From Flavobacteriales bacterium UBA1986 (GTDB taxonomy: Bacteria > Bacteroidota > Bacteroidia > Flavobacteriales_G > Salibacteraceae), in the NCBI GenBank assembly GCA_002336245.1, contig DDDG01000003.1, positions 124,438 through 188,437 of the forward strand: a stretch of 64,000 bases of DNA. The letters run 5' to 3'. Position 1 is the first letter of the stretch; each line of letters starts with the position of its first letter. Positions 17,718 to 26,475 of this stretch are shown here, piece after piece. The position numbers and the translations under genes were made by a program. Under the pieces are notes generated by a model. The model was not told where the DNA came from. It made no database searches and saw only the letters and a program-made list of their open reading frames with translations.

Positions 17718-17725
17718 TATTTTTG
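17718..17725 (+). promoter_or_regulatory. -7 element TATTTTTG, DPP IV promoter
   Basis: Exact TAnnTTTG match 19 nt before the DPP IV ATG. It is divergent from the oxidase promoter, which lies about 50 bp away. Confidence 0.5.
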
Positions 17726-17744
17726 AAGACTTAAGACACATCCA

Positions 17745-19913
17745 ATGAAACGTATTCTCCTAGCAGTTTGCTTGCTTGCTCCTACATTCTTCAGCAATGC
17801 ACAGAAAGAAATTAGCCTTCACGACATTTGGGAACCCCCTGCCTTTTATGGCGATCGGCTGGGTGGCTTGCGCTCCATGAACGATGGCCTCTATTACACA
17901 ACCATGGAGGAAGACCGAGGTTTCACCACGATTCAAAAATGGTCGTACAAAACAGGAAAAGAGGAGGGCAAAATCTTCAGTACTTCTGAGATCAAAACCG
18001 ATGGCGCACCGCTGAAAGTAGAAGGTTATCAATTCTCTGCCGATGAGAAAAAGCTCCTTCTGCGAACTGAAACGGAGAACATCTTCCGCTATTCAACGCG
18101 CGAGTCGAACTACGTTTTCGATTTGAAAAGCAAGAAACTCACTCCACTCGAGACGGAAGCAAAACAACGATACGCCACCTTCTCACCTACCGGAAACCAA
18201 GTTGCCTTTGTACGCAACAACAACCTTTTCGTGAAGGACGTAGAGAAAAATGAACTCGTTCAAGTGACCAAGGATGGGGAAAAGAACAAGATCATCAACG
18301 GAGCAACTGACTGGGTTTATGAAGAAGAATTCGCTTTCGACAAAGCTTTCTTCTGGTCTCCGAAAGGGAACAAAATTGCCTATTATAAATTCGATGAAAG
18401 CGGTGTGCGAGAATTCAATATGCCTAAGTATGGTGGACTCTACCCAGAAGATGTTCGCTTCAAGTATCCAAAAGCAGGGGAAGAAAATGCGAAGGTGAAA
18501 ATCTTCATTTACGACCTATCCAGCGGCAAGAGTGTTGAAGCCAAAGTTGGGGAGTACGAATACATTCCGCGTGTTAAGTGGTCGAATTCCGAGGACGGAT
18601 TGTGCGTTACCACAATGAACCGCCTCCAGAACGAACTCAACTTGTTTATGGTGAATTCCAAAACAGGAGAAGGCAAAAGTTTCTTCCAGGAACAATCCGA
18701 CACCTACATCGAGGTGAACAACTTCTTGACCTTCGTTGGCGACGACCAATACATCTGGTTGTCGGAACGATCGGGCTACAACCACTTGTATTTAAGAAAC
18801 CTCAAGCCAAGCACTCCAAGCACTGCCATACAATTGACTTCAGGAAATTGGGAAGTGACAGATGTTTACGGATTTGAGAAGAAAGGTGGAATGATCTACT
18901 TCCAAGCAGCCAAAGAATCACCTCTTCAACGCGAAATTTATCGCGTCTCCATCAAAGGAGGTGAACCCCAAAAGCTGTCGATCAAGCCGGGCACGAATCG
19001 CGCAGTTTTCAGTAAAAGCTTCAAATACTTCATCAATTATGTGAGCAGCTTAAACGAGCCCTCCTTCGTTAGCCTTCATCAGGCAGACGGGAAATCCATT
19101 CGCACATTGATTGATAACGAGCCGCTCAAAAAGCGCGTAAAAGCCTTTGAAATAAGCCCTGCTCAGTTCTTCACTGTTAAAACAGAAGCTGGAGATTTAG
19201 GAGCTTGGATGATTAAGCCCAAAGATTTCGACGCCAAGAAAAAGTATCCGGTTCTCATGTATGTTTATGGAGGGCCAGGTTCACAGACTGTTAAAGACAG
19301 CTGGGGCGGGCCAAACTACTTTTGGTACCAAATGTTGGCAAGCAAGGGCTACATCGTTGTTTCGGTTGACAACAGAGGAACTGGGGCTCGCGGATACAAT
19401 TTCCGAACAGCAACGTACCGACAACTGGGTCGATTGGAGTCTCAGGATCAAATAGATGCAGCAAAATTTCTAGGCGGTTTGGATTATGTGGATGCGGATC
19501 GCATTGGCATTTGGGGCTGGTCGTACGGAGGATACATGAGCTCTTTGTGTTTGTTTAAGGGTGCCGATGTATTCAAAACTGCCATTGCAGTTGCTCCAGT
19601 AACGAACTGGAAATTCTATGATTCGATATACACGGAGCGCTATATGGCAACACCGCAAGAGAACTCTGGTTACGAAGAAAACTCGCCGATCAGTCATGTA
19701 GGAAAACTTAAAGGAAACTTGCTCTTAGTTCATGGAACAGGCGACGACAATGTGCACTTTCAAAACTCTGTGGAGATGGTGAGCGCACTTCAGAACGCTG
19801 GAAAACAATTCGACCTGATGATGTATCCAAACAAAACACACGGCATTGGGGGCGGTGGAACGCGACTTCACTTGTACACAATGATGACCGAATTTTTGTT
19901 AGAGAATTTGTAA
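17745..19913 (+). CDS. Dipeptidyl peptidase IV (S9B family)
   Basis: Exported serine peptidase of 722 residues that releases Xaa-Pro or Xaa-Ala dipeptides. It has a signal peptide (about 1-19) and an N-terminal beta-propeller that contains the WVYEEEF motif, whose Glu pair anchors the substrate amino terminus. The alpha/beta hydrolase domain has the nucleophile Ser593 in GWSYGGY, the acid in GTGDDNVHF (about Asp667) and His699 in KTHGI. The length is normal. It stands as a single gene 70 nt upstream of a POT peptide importer, which fits a route in which dipeptides made in the periplasm are taken into the cell. Confidence 0.95.
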   Translation: MKRILLAVCLLAPTFFSNAQKEISLHDIWEPPAFYGDRLGGLRSMNDGLYYTTMEEDRGFTTIQKWSYKTGKEEGKIFSTSEIKTDGAPLKVEGYQFSADEKKLLLRTETENIFRYSTRESNYVFDLKSKKLTPLETEAKQRYATFSPTGNQVAFVRNNNLFVKDVEKNELVQVTKDGEKNKIINGATDWVYEEEFAFDKAFFWSPKGNKIAYYKFDESGVREFNMPKYGGLYPEDVRFKYPKAGEENAKVKIFIYDLSSGKSVEAKVGEYEYIPRVKWSNSEDGLCVTTMNRLQNELNLFMVNSKTGEGKSFFQEQSDTYIEVNNFLTFVGDDQYIWLSERSGYNHLYLRNLKPSTPSTAIQLTSGNWEVTDVYGFEKKGGMIYFQAAKESPLQREIYRVSIKGGEPQKLSIKPGTNRAVFSKSFKYFINYVSSLNEPSFVSLHQADGKSIRTLIDNEPLKKRVKAFEISPAQFFTVKTEAGDLGAWMIKPKDFDAKKKYPVLMYVYGGPGSQTVKDSWGGPNYFWYQMLASKGYIVVSVDNRGTGARGYNFRTATYRQLGRLESQDQIDAAKFLGGLDYVDADRIGIWGWSYGGYMSSLCLFKGADVFKTAIAVAPVTNWKFYDSIYTERYMATPQENSGYEENSPISHVGKLKGNLLLVHGTGDDNVHFQNSVEMVSALQNAGKQFDLMMYPNKTHGIGGGGTRLHLYTMMTEFLLENL

Positions 19914-19954
19914 TCAGTTGAATAGCTCAGGAGGAGCCATCATCTATAAATATT

Positions 19955-19962
19955 TACTTTAG
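19955..19962 (+). promoter_or_regulatory. -7-like element TACTTTAG, POT transporter promoter
   Basis: Seven of eight positions match TAnnTTTG, 21 nt before the transporter ATG. Confidence 0.4.
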
Positions 19963-19983
19963 CGCCAATCCAAAATCTCAAGT

Positions 19984-21471
19984 ATGACTGAAGAAGTACA
20001 ACAAGGACAACCAAGAGGTTTAATGACCTTGTTCTTTTCTGAAATGTGGGAGCGATTCTGCTACTACGGCATGAGAACCCTGCTTACACTGTATCTAGTA
20101 AAATCCTTGATGAAAGGCGACGCTGAGGCTTCTCTAATTTACGGTGCCTATACAGGTCTCGTATATGCTGCTCCAATTCTTGGAGGAAAGATGGCCGATA
20201 AGTTTTTAGGCTATCGCTTCGCAGTAATGCTTGGCGCCGTACTTATGGCCATTGGCGAGTTCATCATTCTTGGTGGAACCGAACAAATGCTCATGATTGG
20301 TATGGGAGCGCTCATCATTGGAAACGGTTACTTCAAAGCGAACATTTCTACGATCGTAGGCAAGCTCTACACTGACAACGATCCTCGACGAGATTCGGGA
20401 TTTACCATCTTCTACATCGGGATTAATGTGGGGGCGCTCTTAGCTACCACCATTGTGGCTTATGTAGGTGAAACCTATGGCTTCGACAAAGGCTTCGGTC
20501 TGGCAGGCTTGGGTATGCTTACTGGTCTGCTCATATTTTATTCAGGAAGGAAAAACTATGCTGCAGCTCCAGGGCTCGAGATTACTGAGGCAGGAAAGAA
20601 AAAGACTTTAGGTCCTCTGAATATGGCGCAAGTCATCACCATTGGGTCCTTACTTCTCATCCCTCTTTGTTACGTTTTAGTTCTTCAAAACCAAATCCTC
20701 GACTACATCCTTCTCGGGTTATTCGTATACGTTTCATGGTCTTTAATTGCTGCTGGTAGAAAAGCCGATACTCTTGATGGCGTTGCTGTTTGGAAAGACC
20801 GAATGATTGCCTTGATCATCTTCATGGTCATCAACATCACCTTCTGGGCTTGCTTTGAGCAGGCTGGAACTTCACTTACACTATTCGCCGATCGTAATGT
20901 AGATCGGGAGATTATGGGATGGCTGATGCCCGCTTCGATGACACAGTTCTTTAATCCGTTTTTCATCATTGTATTTGGTTCCATTTTCTCCGTGATGTGG
21001 GTGAAGCTTTCGAAAATGGGCAAGAACCCAAACATTCCATTGAAGTTTGCCTTCGGAATCATTCAGCTTGCGCTTGGATTCTTGGTGACTCAAGTAGGTA
21101 TGATGTTCGTGAACGAGGCATTCCAAGTTCCACTTCTAACCTTATTCTTCCTTTACCTCTTGCACACAACGGGTGAACTGTTCTTATCTCCAATTGGACT
21201 TTCCATGGTGACTAAACTCTCACCTAAGAACATTGCAGGAACTGCAATGGGCGCTTGGTTTTTGAGCTTCGCCATTGCCAATTACGTCGGTGGTAAAATC
21301 GCTACTTTAACTGGTGGTCACGGAGACAGTGGTGTTGCGCTAACTTCCGCAGAGGGATTAGACAAATACTTAAACGTATTCAGCACCATTGGATTGGTTC
21401 TGTTGGGCATCGCACTGATCATTATCGTATTGAGTGGAAGACTTCAAAAACTCATGCACGGCGTCAAGTAA
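19984..21471 (+). CDS. Proton-dependent oligopeptide (POT/PTR) transporter
   Basis: Major-facilitator inner-membrane symporter of 495 residues that imports di- and tripeptides with protons. The first helix holds the family motif MWERFCYYG (ExxERFxYYG class), and a later NGYFKANIST segment matches the PTR2 signature region. Twelve or more hydrophobic segments are visible through to LVLLGIALIIIVLSG. It follows the DPP IV gene with its own -7-like element and ends at a strong terminator. The neighbouring dipeptidyl peptidases make peptide uptake the clear role. Confidence 0.94.
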   Translation: MTEEVQQGQPRGLMTLFFSEMWERFCYYGMRTLLTLYLVKSLMKGDAEASLIYGAYTGLVYAAPILGGKMADKFLGYRFAVMLGAVLMAIGEFIILGGTEQMLMIGMGALIIGNGYFKANISTIVGKLYTDNDPRRDSGFTIFYIGINVGALLATTIVAYVGETYGFDKGFGLAGLGMLTGLLIFYSGRKNYAAAPGLEITEAGKKKTLGPLNMAQVITIGSLLLIPLCYVLVLQNQILDYILLGLFVYVSWSLIAAGRKADTLDGVAVWKDRMIALIIFMVINITFWACFEQAGTSLTLFADRNVDREIMGWLMPASMTQFFNPFFIIVFGSIFSVMWVKLSKMGKNPNIPLKFAFGIIQLALGFLVTQVGMMFVNEAFQVPLLTLFFLYLLHTTGELFLSPIGLSMVTKLSPKNIAGTAMGAWFLSFAIANYVGGKIATLTGGHGDSGVALTSAEGLDKYLNVFSTIGLVLLGIALIIIVLSGRLQKLMHGVK

Positions 21472-21498
21472 GTGGCATAAAAGCTGTTAATTGTAATG

Positions 21499-21523
21499 GG
21501 CGGGACGATGTTCCCGCCTTTTT
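21499..21523 (+). terminator. Rho-independent terminator after the POT gene
   Basis: GGCGGGA (21499-21505) pairs with TCCCGCC (21512-21518) over a 6-nt loop, followed by TTTTT. Confidence 0.8.
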
Positions 21524-21538
21524 ACTTTCACATTTCGG

Positions 21539-21546
21539 TATCTTTG
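21539..21546 (+). promoter_or_regulatory. -7 element TATCTTTG, thioredoxin-like gene promoter
   Basis: Exact consensus match just after the terminator and 18 nt before the ATG at 21565. It excludes the longer frame opening at 21496, which would start inside the terminator. Confidence 0.55.
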
Positions 21547-21564
21547 GTACTTCAAATTCAATTC

Positions 21565-22152
21565 ATGAAAAAGCTTTTCCTTCTTTGTGCTACCCTCTTC
21601 TTCTCCTTCACTCTTCTTGCACAAGAAGCTCAGACCTCCAAAATCAACTGGCTTTCCTTCGAAGAAGCCATGGCCAAGATGGAAGTCGAAAAAAGAAAAA
21701 TCTTCATCGATGTTTACACCGATTGGTGCGGCTGGTGTAAGAAAATGGATGCTTCAACATTCATTGACCCTACTGTTGTGGAGTACATGAACCAGAAGTA
21801 CTACGCCGTGAAGTTGGATGCGGAAATGAAAGACACTCTCATGTTCAATGGCATGGCTTTCATCAACCCTAGTCCTGGTGGAAAAAGAAGTACGCACACT
21901 TTCGCCGCTTCACTTTTAGATTCCAAAATGTCCTATCCTTCCTTTGTCATCCTCGACGAGAACTTCACTCGTGTGCATGTTTTGGCTGGATACAAAAAGC
22001 CCGAGGCACTCATTGGCAATTTGGCCTTCTTTGGAAGCAACCAGCATCAGCAATACAACCAATATTTCTACAATCAACTGGTTCAGCAACAACAAGCTCA
22101 ACAGCAACAAGCCGCTCAGCCAGCTGATGTTCAGAAACCCCAAGCGCCCTAA
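21565..22152 (+). CDS. Secreted thioredoxin-fold protein with Gln-rich tail
   Basis: Periplasmic thiol-disulfide protein of 195 residues. A signal peptide (MKKLFLLCATLFFSFTLLAQ) precedes a Thioredoxin_7/DUF255-like domain with the redox motif DWCGWCKKM. Family hallmarks continue with YPSFVILDE, containing the cis-Pro before the strand. After about residue 150 the sequence becomes low-complexity Gln-rich (NQHQQYNQYFYNQLVQQQQ). It leads a short operon: the next small membrane gene begins 6 nt after its stop. It may act in periplasmic disulfide reduction or cytochrome maturation; nothing adjacent settles this. Confidence 0.88.
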   Translation: MKKLFLLCATLFFSFTLLAQEAQTSKINWLSFEEAMAKMEVEKRKIFIDVYTDWCGWCKKMDASTFIDPTVVEYMNQKYYAVKLDAEMKDTLMFNGMAFINPSPGGKRSTHTFAASLLDSKMSYPSFVILDENFTRVHVLAGYKKPEALIGNLAFFGSNQHQQYNQYFYNQLVQQQQAQQQQAAQPADVQKPQAP

Positions 22153-22158
22153 GGTTCA

Positions 22159-22347
22159 ATGCAATTCTCCTCTGGTCAGTTAACCTTCGCCCTCGTATTT
22201 TTTATTGGATTCATCATCTTTATGGTCTTTGCCTACCGCGGAGATCGCAAGACGACGCGCGAATATTACAAAGGCGCCTGGAAAGTTCTGATTGGCATTG
22301 TCGTGATGTTCGTAATTTTATACGGACTGATGCGATCACTTCATTGA
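22159..22347 (+). CDS. Small two-helix membrane protein
   Basis: A 62-residue protein with two hydrophobic helices (about 8-25 and 43-58) joined by a charged loop, YRGDRKTTREYYKGAWK. I recognise no characterised family. Its position is convincing: it starts 6 nt after the thioredoxin gene and its stop overlaps the TTG start of the MltF-like gene (TTGA), so the three are likely co-translated. It may be an envelope accessory factor for one of its neighbours; that is inference. Confidence 0.72.
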   Translation: MQFSSGQLTFALVFFIGFIIFMVFAYRGDRKTTREYYKGAWKVLIGIVVMFVILYGLMRSLH

Positions 22348-23756
22348 GATATCTAGCTCTTTTCTGCCTCACCTTTCTCCTTTCTTGCACGGAAGAAAAA
22401 CTTCCTGAGGAAACGAATGAACCAAATCGCTTGGAGGAAATCCGTAGCAGAGGAGTACTTCGCGCCCTCATCGACAACAGCAGTTCTTCCTACTTCATCT
22501 ATAAAGGCCAGCCAATGGGTTTTGAATATGAGCTTCTAAAACGCTATGCCGATCATTTGGGAACCGAACTCGAAATTCAATTGATTCCAAGCATCGACAG
22601 TATGATTGAACTTCTCAATCGCGGGAGCTACGATCTTGTTGCAGCAAACCTCACCGTTACGAGAGAGCGAAAGGAATTGTTGGCTTTTACTGAAGCCCTT
22701 CTTTACACCCGGCAAGTATTGGTTCAAGCTCATCCTGAAAAAACCTACAAGCTTACTTATGATCAACTTGAAGAGCGATTGGTTCGCAACCTCATCGAGC
22801 TAGCAAACGACACCGTTCATGTTCTTGAAGGCACCGCATTTCGCTCACGACTAGAAAATTTGAGCGATGAAATTGGTGAGGAGATCGTGCTCTTGGACCC
22901 CGGACCCGAGTACAATACGGAACTTCTCGTTCGAATGGTTTCCGAAGGAAAAATCAAATACACCGTGGCCGACGAGAATCAGGCCAAAATCAATAAAAAG
23001 TACTTTCCGAACATCGACATTCGAACTCTCATTTCCTTCCCACAACAAATTGCTTGGGCCACCTCCAAGAACATCTCAGCGGATTTCTTGAATCACCTCA
23101 ACGCCTGGATTGCGGATTTCAAAAAATCAAAGGATTACGCCACTTTAAAAGTCAAGTACTTTCAAGCTCGTACAGTGCTTTCCCGCAAGGTTCTCAGTGA
23201 CTACTCTTCCCTGAAAAATCGAGTTTCTCCTTACGATGAACTCATCAAGGAAAACGCAGAAATGCTCAACTGGGACTGGAGACTTTTGGCCGCTCAGGTC
23301 TATCAAGAATCGAAATTTGACCCCGAGGCAGAGAGTTGGAATGGAGCCAAAGGCTTGTTGCAACTCATCGAGTCGACGGCTAAAGCATACGGAGCCGACT
23401 CAAGCATAACCGACCCGAGCATAAACCTAAAAGCCGGGTCCCGCTATTTGTTGTGGTTGAACAAACTCTGGAAGCCTAAAATACCAGATGAGCAAGAACG
23501 CATCAAATTCATTCTGGCCTCCTTCAATGTTGGCTTGGGCCACATTCTCGATGCTCGAGCGCTGACAACAAAAAATGGAGGGGATGAATCGCTTTGGGAC
23601 GGGCATGTAGAAAAGTACCTTTTAAAGAAATCACTCTCCTCCTACTACACCGACCCCGTGGTAAAGCACGGCTATTGTCGGGGCAGTGAGCCCGTGAGTT
23701 ATGTGCGTGAAATTCTGGAGAGATACCAGCACTATAAGAATCGCATAGAGCTTTGA
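22344..23756 (+). CDS. MltF-like lytic transglycosylase lipoprotein
   Basis: A 470-residue outer-membrane or periplasmic lipoprotein combining an amino-acid-binding-like domain with a lytic transglycosylase, the MltF architecture. The N-terminus is a lipoprotein signal ending FLLSC. A SBP_bac_3 domain follows (RGVLRALIDNSSSSYFIYKG through about residue 270). The SLT domain has the catalytic Glu in QVYQESKFDPEA, then NGAKGLLQLIEST and ASFNVGLGH. In E. coli MltF the first domain senses muropeptides and regulates activity. The TTG start overlaps the upstream stop, and the lipobox fixes the start well. Confidence 0.92.
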   Translation: MRYLALFCLTFLLSCTEEKLPEETNEPNRLEEIRSRGVLRALIDNSSSSYFIYKGQPMGFEYELLKRYADHLGTELEIQLIPSIDSMIELLNRGSYDLVAANLTVTRERKELLAFTEALLYTRQVLVQAHPEKTYKLTYDQLEERLVRNLIELANDTVHVLEGTAFRSRLENLSDEIGEEIVLLDPGPEYNTELLVRMVSEGKIKYTVADENQAKINKKYFPNIDIRTLISFPQQIAWATSKNISADFLNHLNAWIADFKKSKDYATLKVKYFQARTVLSRKVLSDYSSLKNRVSPYDELIKENAEMLNWDWRLLAAQVYQESKFDPEAESWNGAKGLLQLIESTAKAYGADSSITDPSINLKAGSRYLLWLNKLWKPKIPDEQERIKFILASFNVGLGHILDARALTTKNGGDESLWDGHVEKYLLKKSLSSYYTDPVVKHGYCRGSEPVSYVREILERYQHYKNRIEL

Positions 23757-23819
23757 CTTTTCAACAGAACAGCAGCCAAAACTCTTTGTGAGCTGTTGAG
23801 CAAACTTCTTCTGATGTTC

Positions 23820-23827
23820 TAGTTTCG
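23820..23827 (+). promoter_or_regulatory. -7-like element TAGTTTCG, murB promoter
   Basis: Seven of eight positions match TAnnTTTG, ending 4 nt before the murB ATG. Confidence 0.4.
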
Positions 23828-23831
23828 CTTA

Positions 23832-24845
23832 ATGGACATTCAACGCAATGTTTCCCTCAAGGACTACAACACCTTCGGGCTTGACGTAAAGGCGGCAGCC
23901 CTAGTCGAGTTTCACACCGAAGAGGAACTTCTTAAACTCCTTCAAAACCCTGAAGTGCAGAAGAAGAACCTCATCCTTGGTGGGGGTTCGAACGTACTCT
24001 TGAGTCAGGATTTTGAAGGTGTCATCTTACTCAATCGCATCAAGGGAATTGAGATTCAAGAAGAAGACGAGAATGAAGTGGTTGTTCGTTTTGGCGCTGG
24101 CGAAAACTGGCATGAATCGGTACTTCACTGCATTGATCAAGGCTGGGCGGGAATTGAAAACCTCAGCCTGATTCCGGGAAACATTGGCGCTGCCCCCATG
24201 CAAAACATCGGCGCTTACGGTGTTGAATTGGTGCAAGTCTTCCGCTCACTTCGGGCAATCAATCGAGAAACTAGGGAAGTTCGAGAGTTCAACGAAAAGG
24301 CCTGTGAATTTGGCTATCGCAGTTCCATCTTCAAAACCCGTTTGAAAGAAGTTTTTGTGATTGTCTCTGTCGACCTCGTTTTGCAGAAAAAAGCAGAGCT
24401 CAACACTTCTTATGGCGCCATTCGAGAGGAACTTGAACATCGAGGAATAAAAGAACCCAGCATTCGAGATGTGAGCGATGCCGTGATTGCCATTCGGCGA
24501 TCGAAGTTGCCAGATCCAGCTCATATTGGCAATGCGGGAAGTTTCTTTAAAAACCCAGTGATCACCCTTGGGCACTTCCTCACCATTCGCATGCGACATC
24601 CAAACATTCCTTCCTATCAGGTTGGAAAAGGTGAAGTAAAAATACCCGCAGGATGGCTCATTGAGCAATGCGGTTGGAAAGGAAAAGATTTAGGTGGTTA
24701 TGGCGTTCACGACAAGCAGGCTTTGGTGCTTGTGAACCGCGGTGGCGGAAGTGGAGAGGCCATTCACAAGCTCTCATTGAACATTCAAGAAAGCGTTTAC
24801 CAGAAGTTCCACATCAATCTCGAAAGAGAAGTAAACCTTATATAA
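23832..24845 (+). CDS. murB: UDP-N-acetylenolpyruvoylglucosamine reductase
   Basis: FAD- and NADPH-dependent reductase of peptidoglycan precursor synthesis that makes UDP-MurNAc. The 337 residues fit the longer (type I, E. coli-like) class. The FAD motif LGGGSNVLL is followed by LSLIPGNIGAAPMQNIGAYGVE, then YRSSIFK and the catalytic-Ser loop GNAGSFFKNPV. The C-terminal region has AGWLIEQCGWKG. The gene stands alone rather than in a mur/fts cluster. A palindromic terminator shared with the convergent T9SS gene follows. Confidence 0.96.
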   Translation: MDIQRNVSLKDYNTFGLDVKAAALVEFHTEEELLKLLQNPEVQKKNLILGGGSNVLLSQDFEGVILLNRIKGIEIQEEDENEVVVRFGAGENWHESVLHCIDQGWAGIENLSLIPGNIGAAPMQNIGAYGVELVQVFRSLRAINRETREVREFNEKACEFGYRSSIFKTRLKEVFVIVSVDLVLQKKAELNTSYGAIREELEHRGIKEPSIRDVSDAVIAIRRSKLPDPAHIGNAGSFFKNPVITLGHFLTIRMRHPNIPSYQVGKGEVKIPAGWLIEQCGWKGKDLGGYGVHDKQALVLVNRGGGSGEAIHKLSLNIQESVYQKFHINLEREVNLI

Positions 24846-24860
24846 TTCTTCTAAAAAATA

Positions 24861-24889
24861 GAAGTCCCGACACTTGGTGTCGGGACTTC
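24861..24889. terminator. Palindromic (probably bidirectional) terminator
   Basis: A perfect 13-bp stem, GAAGTCCCGACAC with GTGTCGGGACTTC, closes on a 3-nt loop. Read on the minus strand it is followed by TATTTTTTAG, giving a U tract for the T9SS gene. On the plus strand it caps murB without a clear U tract. It fills most of the 124-bp convergent gap; nothing else was seen there. Confidence 0.7.
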
Positions 24890-24969
24890 GCTACCCCAAA
24901 ACTCTGAGATAATTATGTTCTCAGAATTGCTTCTATTACATAGACGTAAGCACGAAAAAAGGTTGCCTA

Positions 24970-26457
24970 CTATTTCTTAAAAAATCTGTGAGTGGACAAT
25001 CCACTTTGATTCCGGAGTTCCAAAATATAGGTACCTGTTGAGAGGGACTCGAGCTGAAATTTGTGACTCGACTCCAAACTTTCAACTTGAAGCAGTTTCC
25101 TTCCTTGGAGGTCGAAGATGGTCATCTGACCTAGAGCCTGTTCAGAGACCACATGAAGTTCACCATTGCTTGGGTTTGGGAATACTTGCACATCCTGGTA
25201 TCCGAAATTCTCGGCGATGGATACTTTGGATGGAATCACTCGAACGACAAAGTCTTGATAGTTTAAGCCGAGAATTGGACATTTATTGTCATTTCCAGCC
25301 ATGTAGAAAGTGGCCCAATTGCCCGGAATGTTTGTAGCAGTCCAACTTACACTCGCCACCAGTGAATCGAACCTTGAAGCGATGGGGTAGCTGAGACTGA
25401 CTTGCGCTCCCGGAAGCACGCGATGAATGTTCGTGATCACACTAACAGAATCTATAGTGTCTGCATCGACAAAGGAATAATCGAACTTAAGCTGGTTTCC
25501 TGAAGTAACTTCAAGTTCTCGAGCGCTCAATTGTGTTGTTGCAGAACCAAGGTTGGAGATGAGATTGCCTTCAGGTTGATCGTTGTTGGGATCGATTTGC
25601 ATCGCAAGCATAAAATCCTGCAGCACACTGCTCTTCATCATGCCGCTCAGCCGATCGTACTCCTCTACTTTAATGATCACGAAATAGTTTCCTGTGACAC
25701 TTTCGTTGAAATCCACCTGACCAGTTCTCGAGTCAATGCTAGCCGAACTCAATGGTGCAGAGCATGTGTAAGGCGCTTGAAAACTATTCGCGGCGGGATA
25801 TCCGCTGTATCCACAATCGAAGGAGAACACAAGGCTATCTCCATCCACTTCTCGCACTCCTGGATTGAAGGTGTTTGGTCCAGCGAGAAACATCGGCATG
25901 GGCCGTGAACCAAACTCAGGAGAATTGTTGCACGGAAAATTTTGGTTGTCGAGTGTAATGGCTGCTGTTATGGCGCCACTGGGTATGTTGCGTGAGGTGT
26001 TGCGACAACAAATCACGTCGTGATAAATGGTCCAAGTTGGACATTGGTTTGGAAGAACAACGATTCCCTTAAAAAGAACTTCTTGCGAGCCCGGCAGCGC
26101 ATTACCCCCAACAGCACAACGAGTCGTGCTGAGTTGTGATGCACATATTTGAGAGCTCTCATACGAAGCATCCTGATTTGCTTGCACGGTGCCCCAATCG
26201 AACATAAAGGACGAGCTGTCTTGATATAAAGTGCTTGTGAAGTTTGATATACAGCCCACAATGTTGATGGGCACACTGTCTCGAATTAAGACATTCGCAC
26301 TGCAATCGAAGGTGAGACGCAAACTCACTTCAATGCTGTCGGTGCTTGTACCAATGCAGCGATAAGAAAGAGCCGCGCCAGAATAATGGCTGGCAAAAGC
26401 CGAAAACTGCAGGCTAAAAAGAAAGGCTAAGGCAAGTAGTTTAGGTAGAAGTCGCAT
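24970..26457 (-). CDS. T9SS cargo protein, paralogue A
   Basis: A 495-residue exported protein of unknown function. A signal peptide (about 1-22) is followed by SHYSGAALSYRCIG, the opening of a family common in Bacteroidota. Cysteine-bearing stretches recur (LTFDCSANV, VICCRNTSR, VFSFDCGYSGYP), and VDGDSLVFSFD resembles a Ca-binding-like cadherin/Ig turn. The C-terminus is a T9SS type A sorting domain: VFPNPSNGELHVV, then MTIFDLQGRKLL, STGTYILEL and a basic HRFFKK end. It is clearly related to the protein encoded just upstream, so the pair arose by duplication. It is probably displayed on the cell surface. Confidence 0.85.
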   Translation of the reverse strand: MRLLPKLLALAFLFSLQFSAFASHYSGAALSYRCIGTSTDSIEVSLRLTFDCSANVLIRDSVPINIVGCISNFTSTLYQDSSSFMFDWGTVQANQDASYESSQICASQLSTTRCAVGGNALPGSQEVLFKGIVVLPNQCPTWTIYHDVICCRNTSRNIPSGAITAAITLDNQNFPCNNSPEFGSRPMPMFLAGPNTFNPGVREVDGDSLVFSFDCGYSGYPAANSFQAPYTCSAPLSSASIDSRTGQVDFNESVTGNYFVIIKVEEYDRLSGMMKSSVLQDFMLAMQIDPNNDQPEGNLISNLGSATTQLSARELEVTSGNQLKFDYSFVDADTIDSVSVITNIHRVLPGAQVSLSYPIASRFDSLVASVSWTATNIPGNWATFYMAGNDNKCPILGLNYQDFVVRVIPSKVSIAENFGYQDVQVFPNPSNGELHVVSEQALGQMTIFDLQGRKLLQVESLESSHKFQLESLSTGTYILELRNQSGLSTHRFFKK

Positions 26458-26475
26458 GTCAAATTGTATTGGGGT

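Noticed and set aside
24246..24668. 140-codon antisense ORF within murB
   Set aside because: No recognisable domain, and murB is complete on the other strand.
24861..24889. Attachment site or REP element
   Set aside because: A single perfect palindrome in a convergent gap with a T tract on one side is best explained as a terminator; no second copy was noticed in the window.
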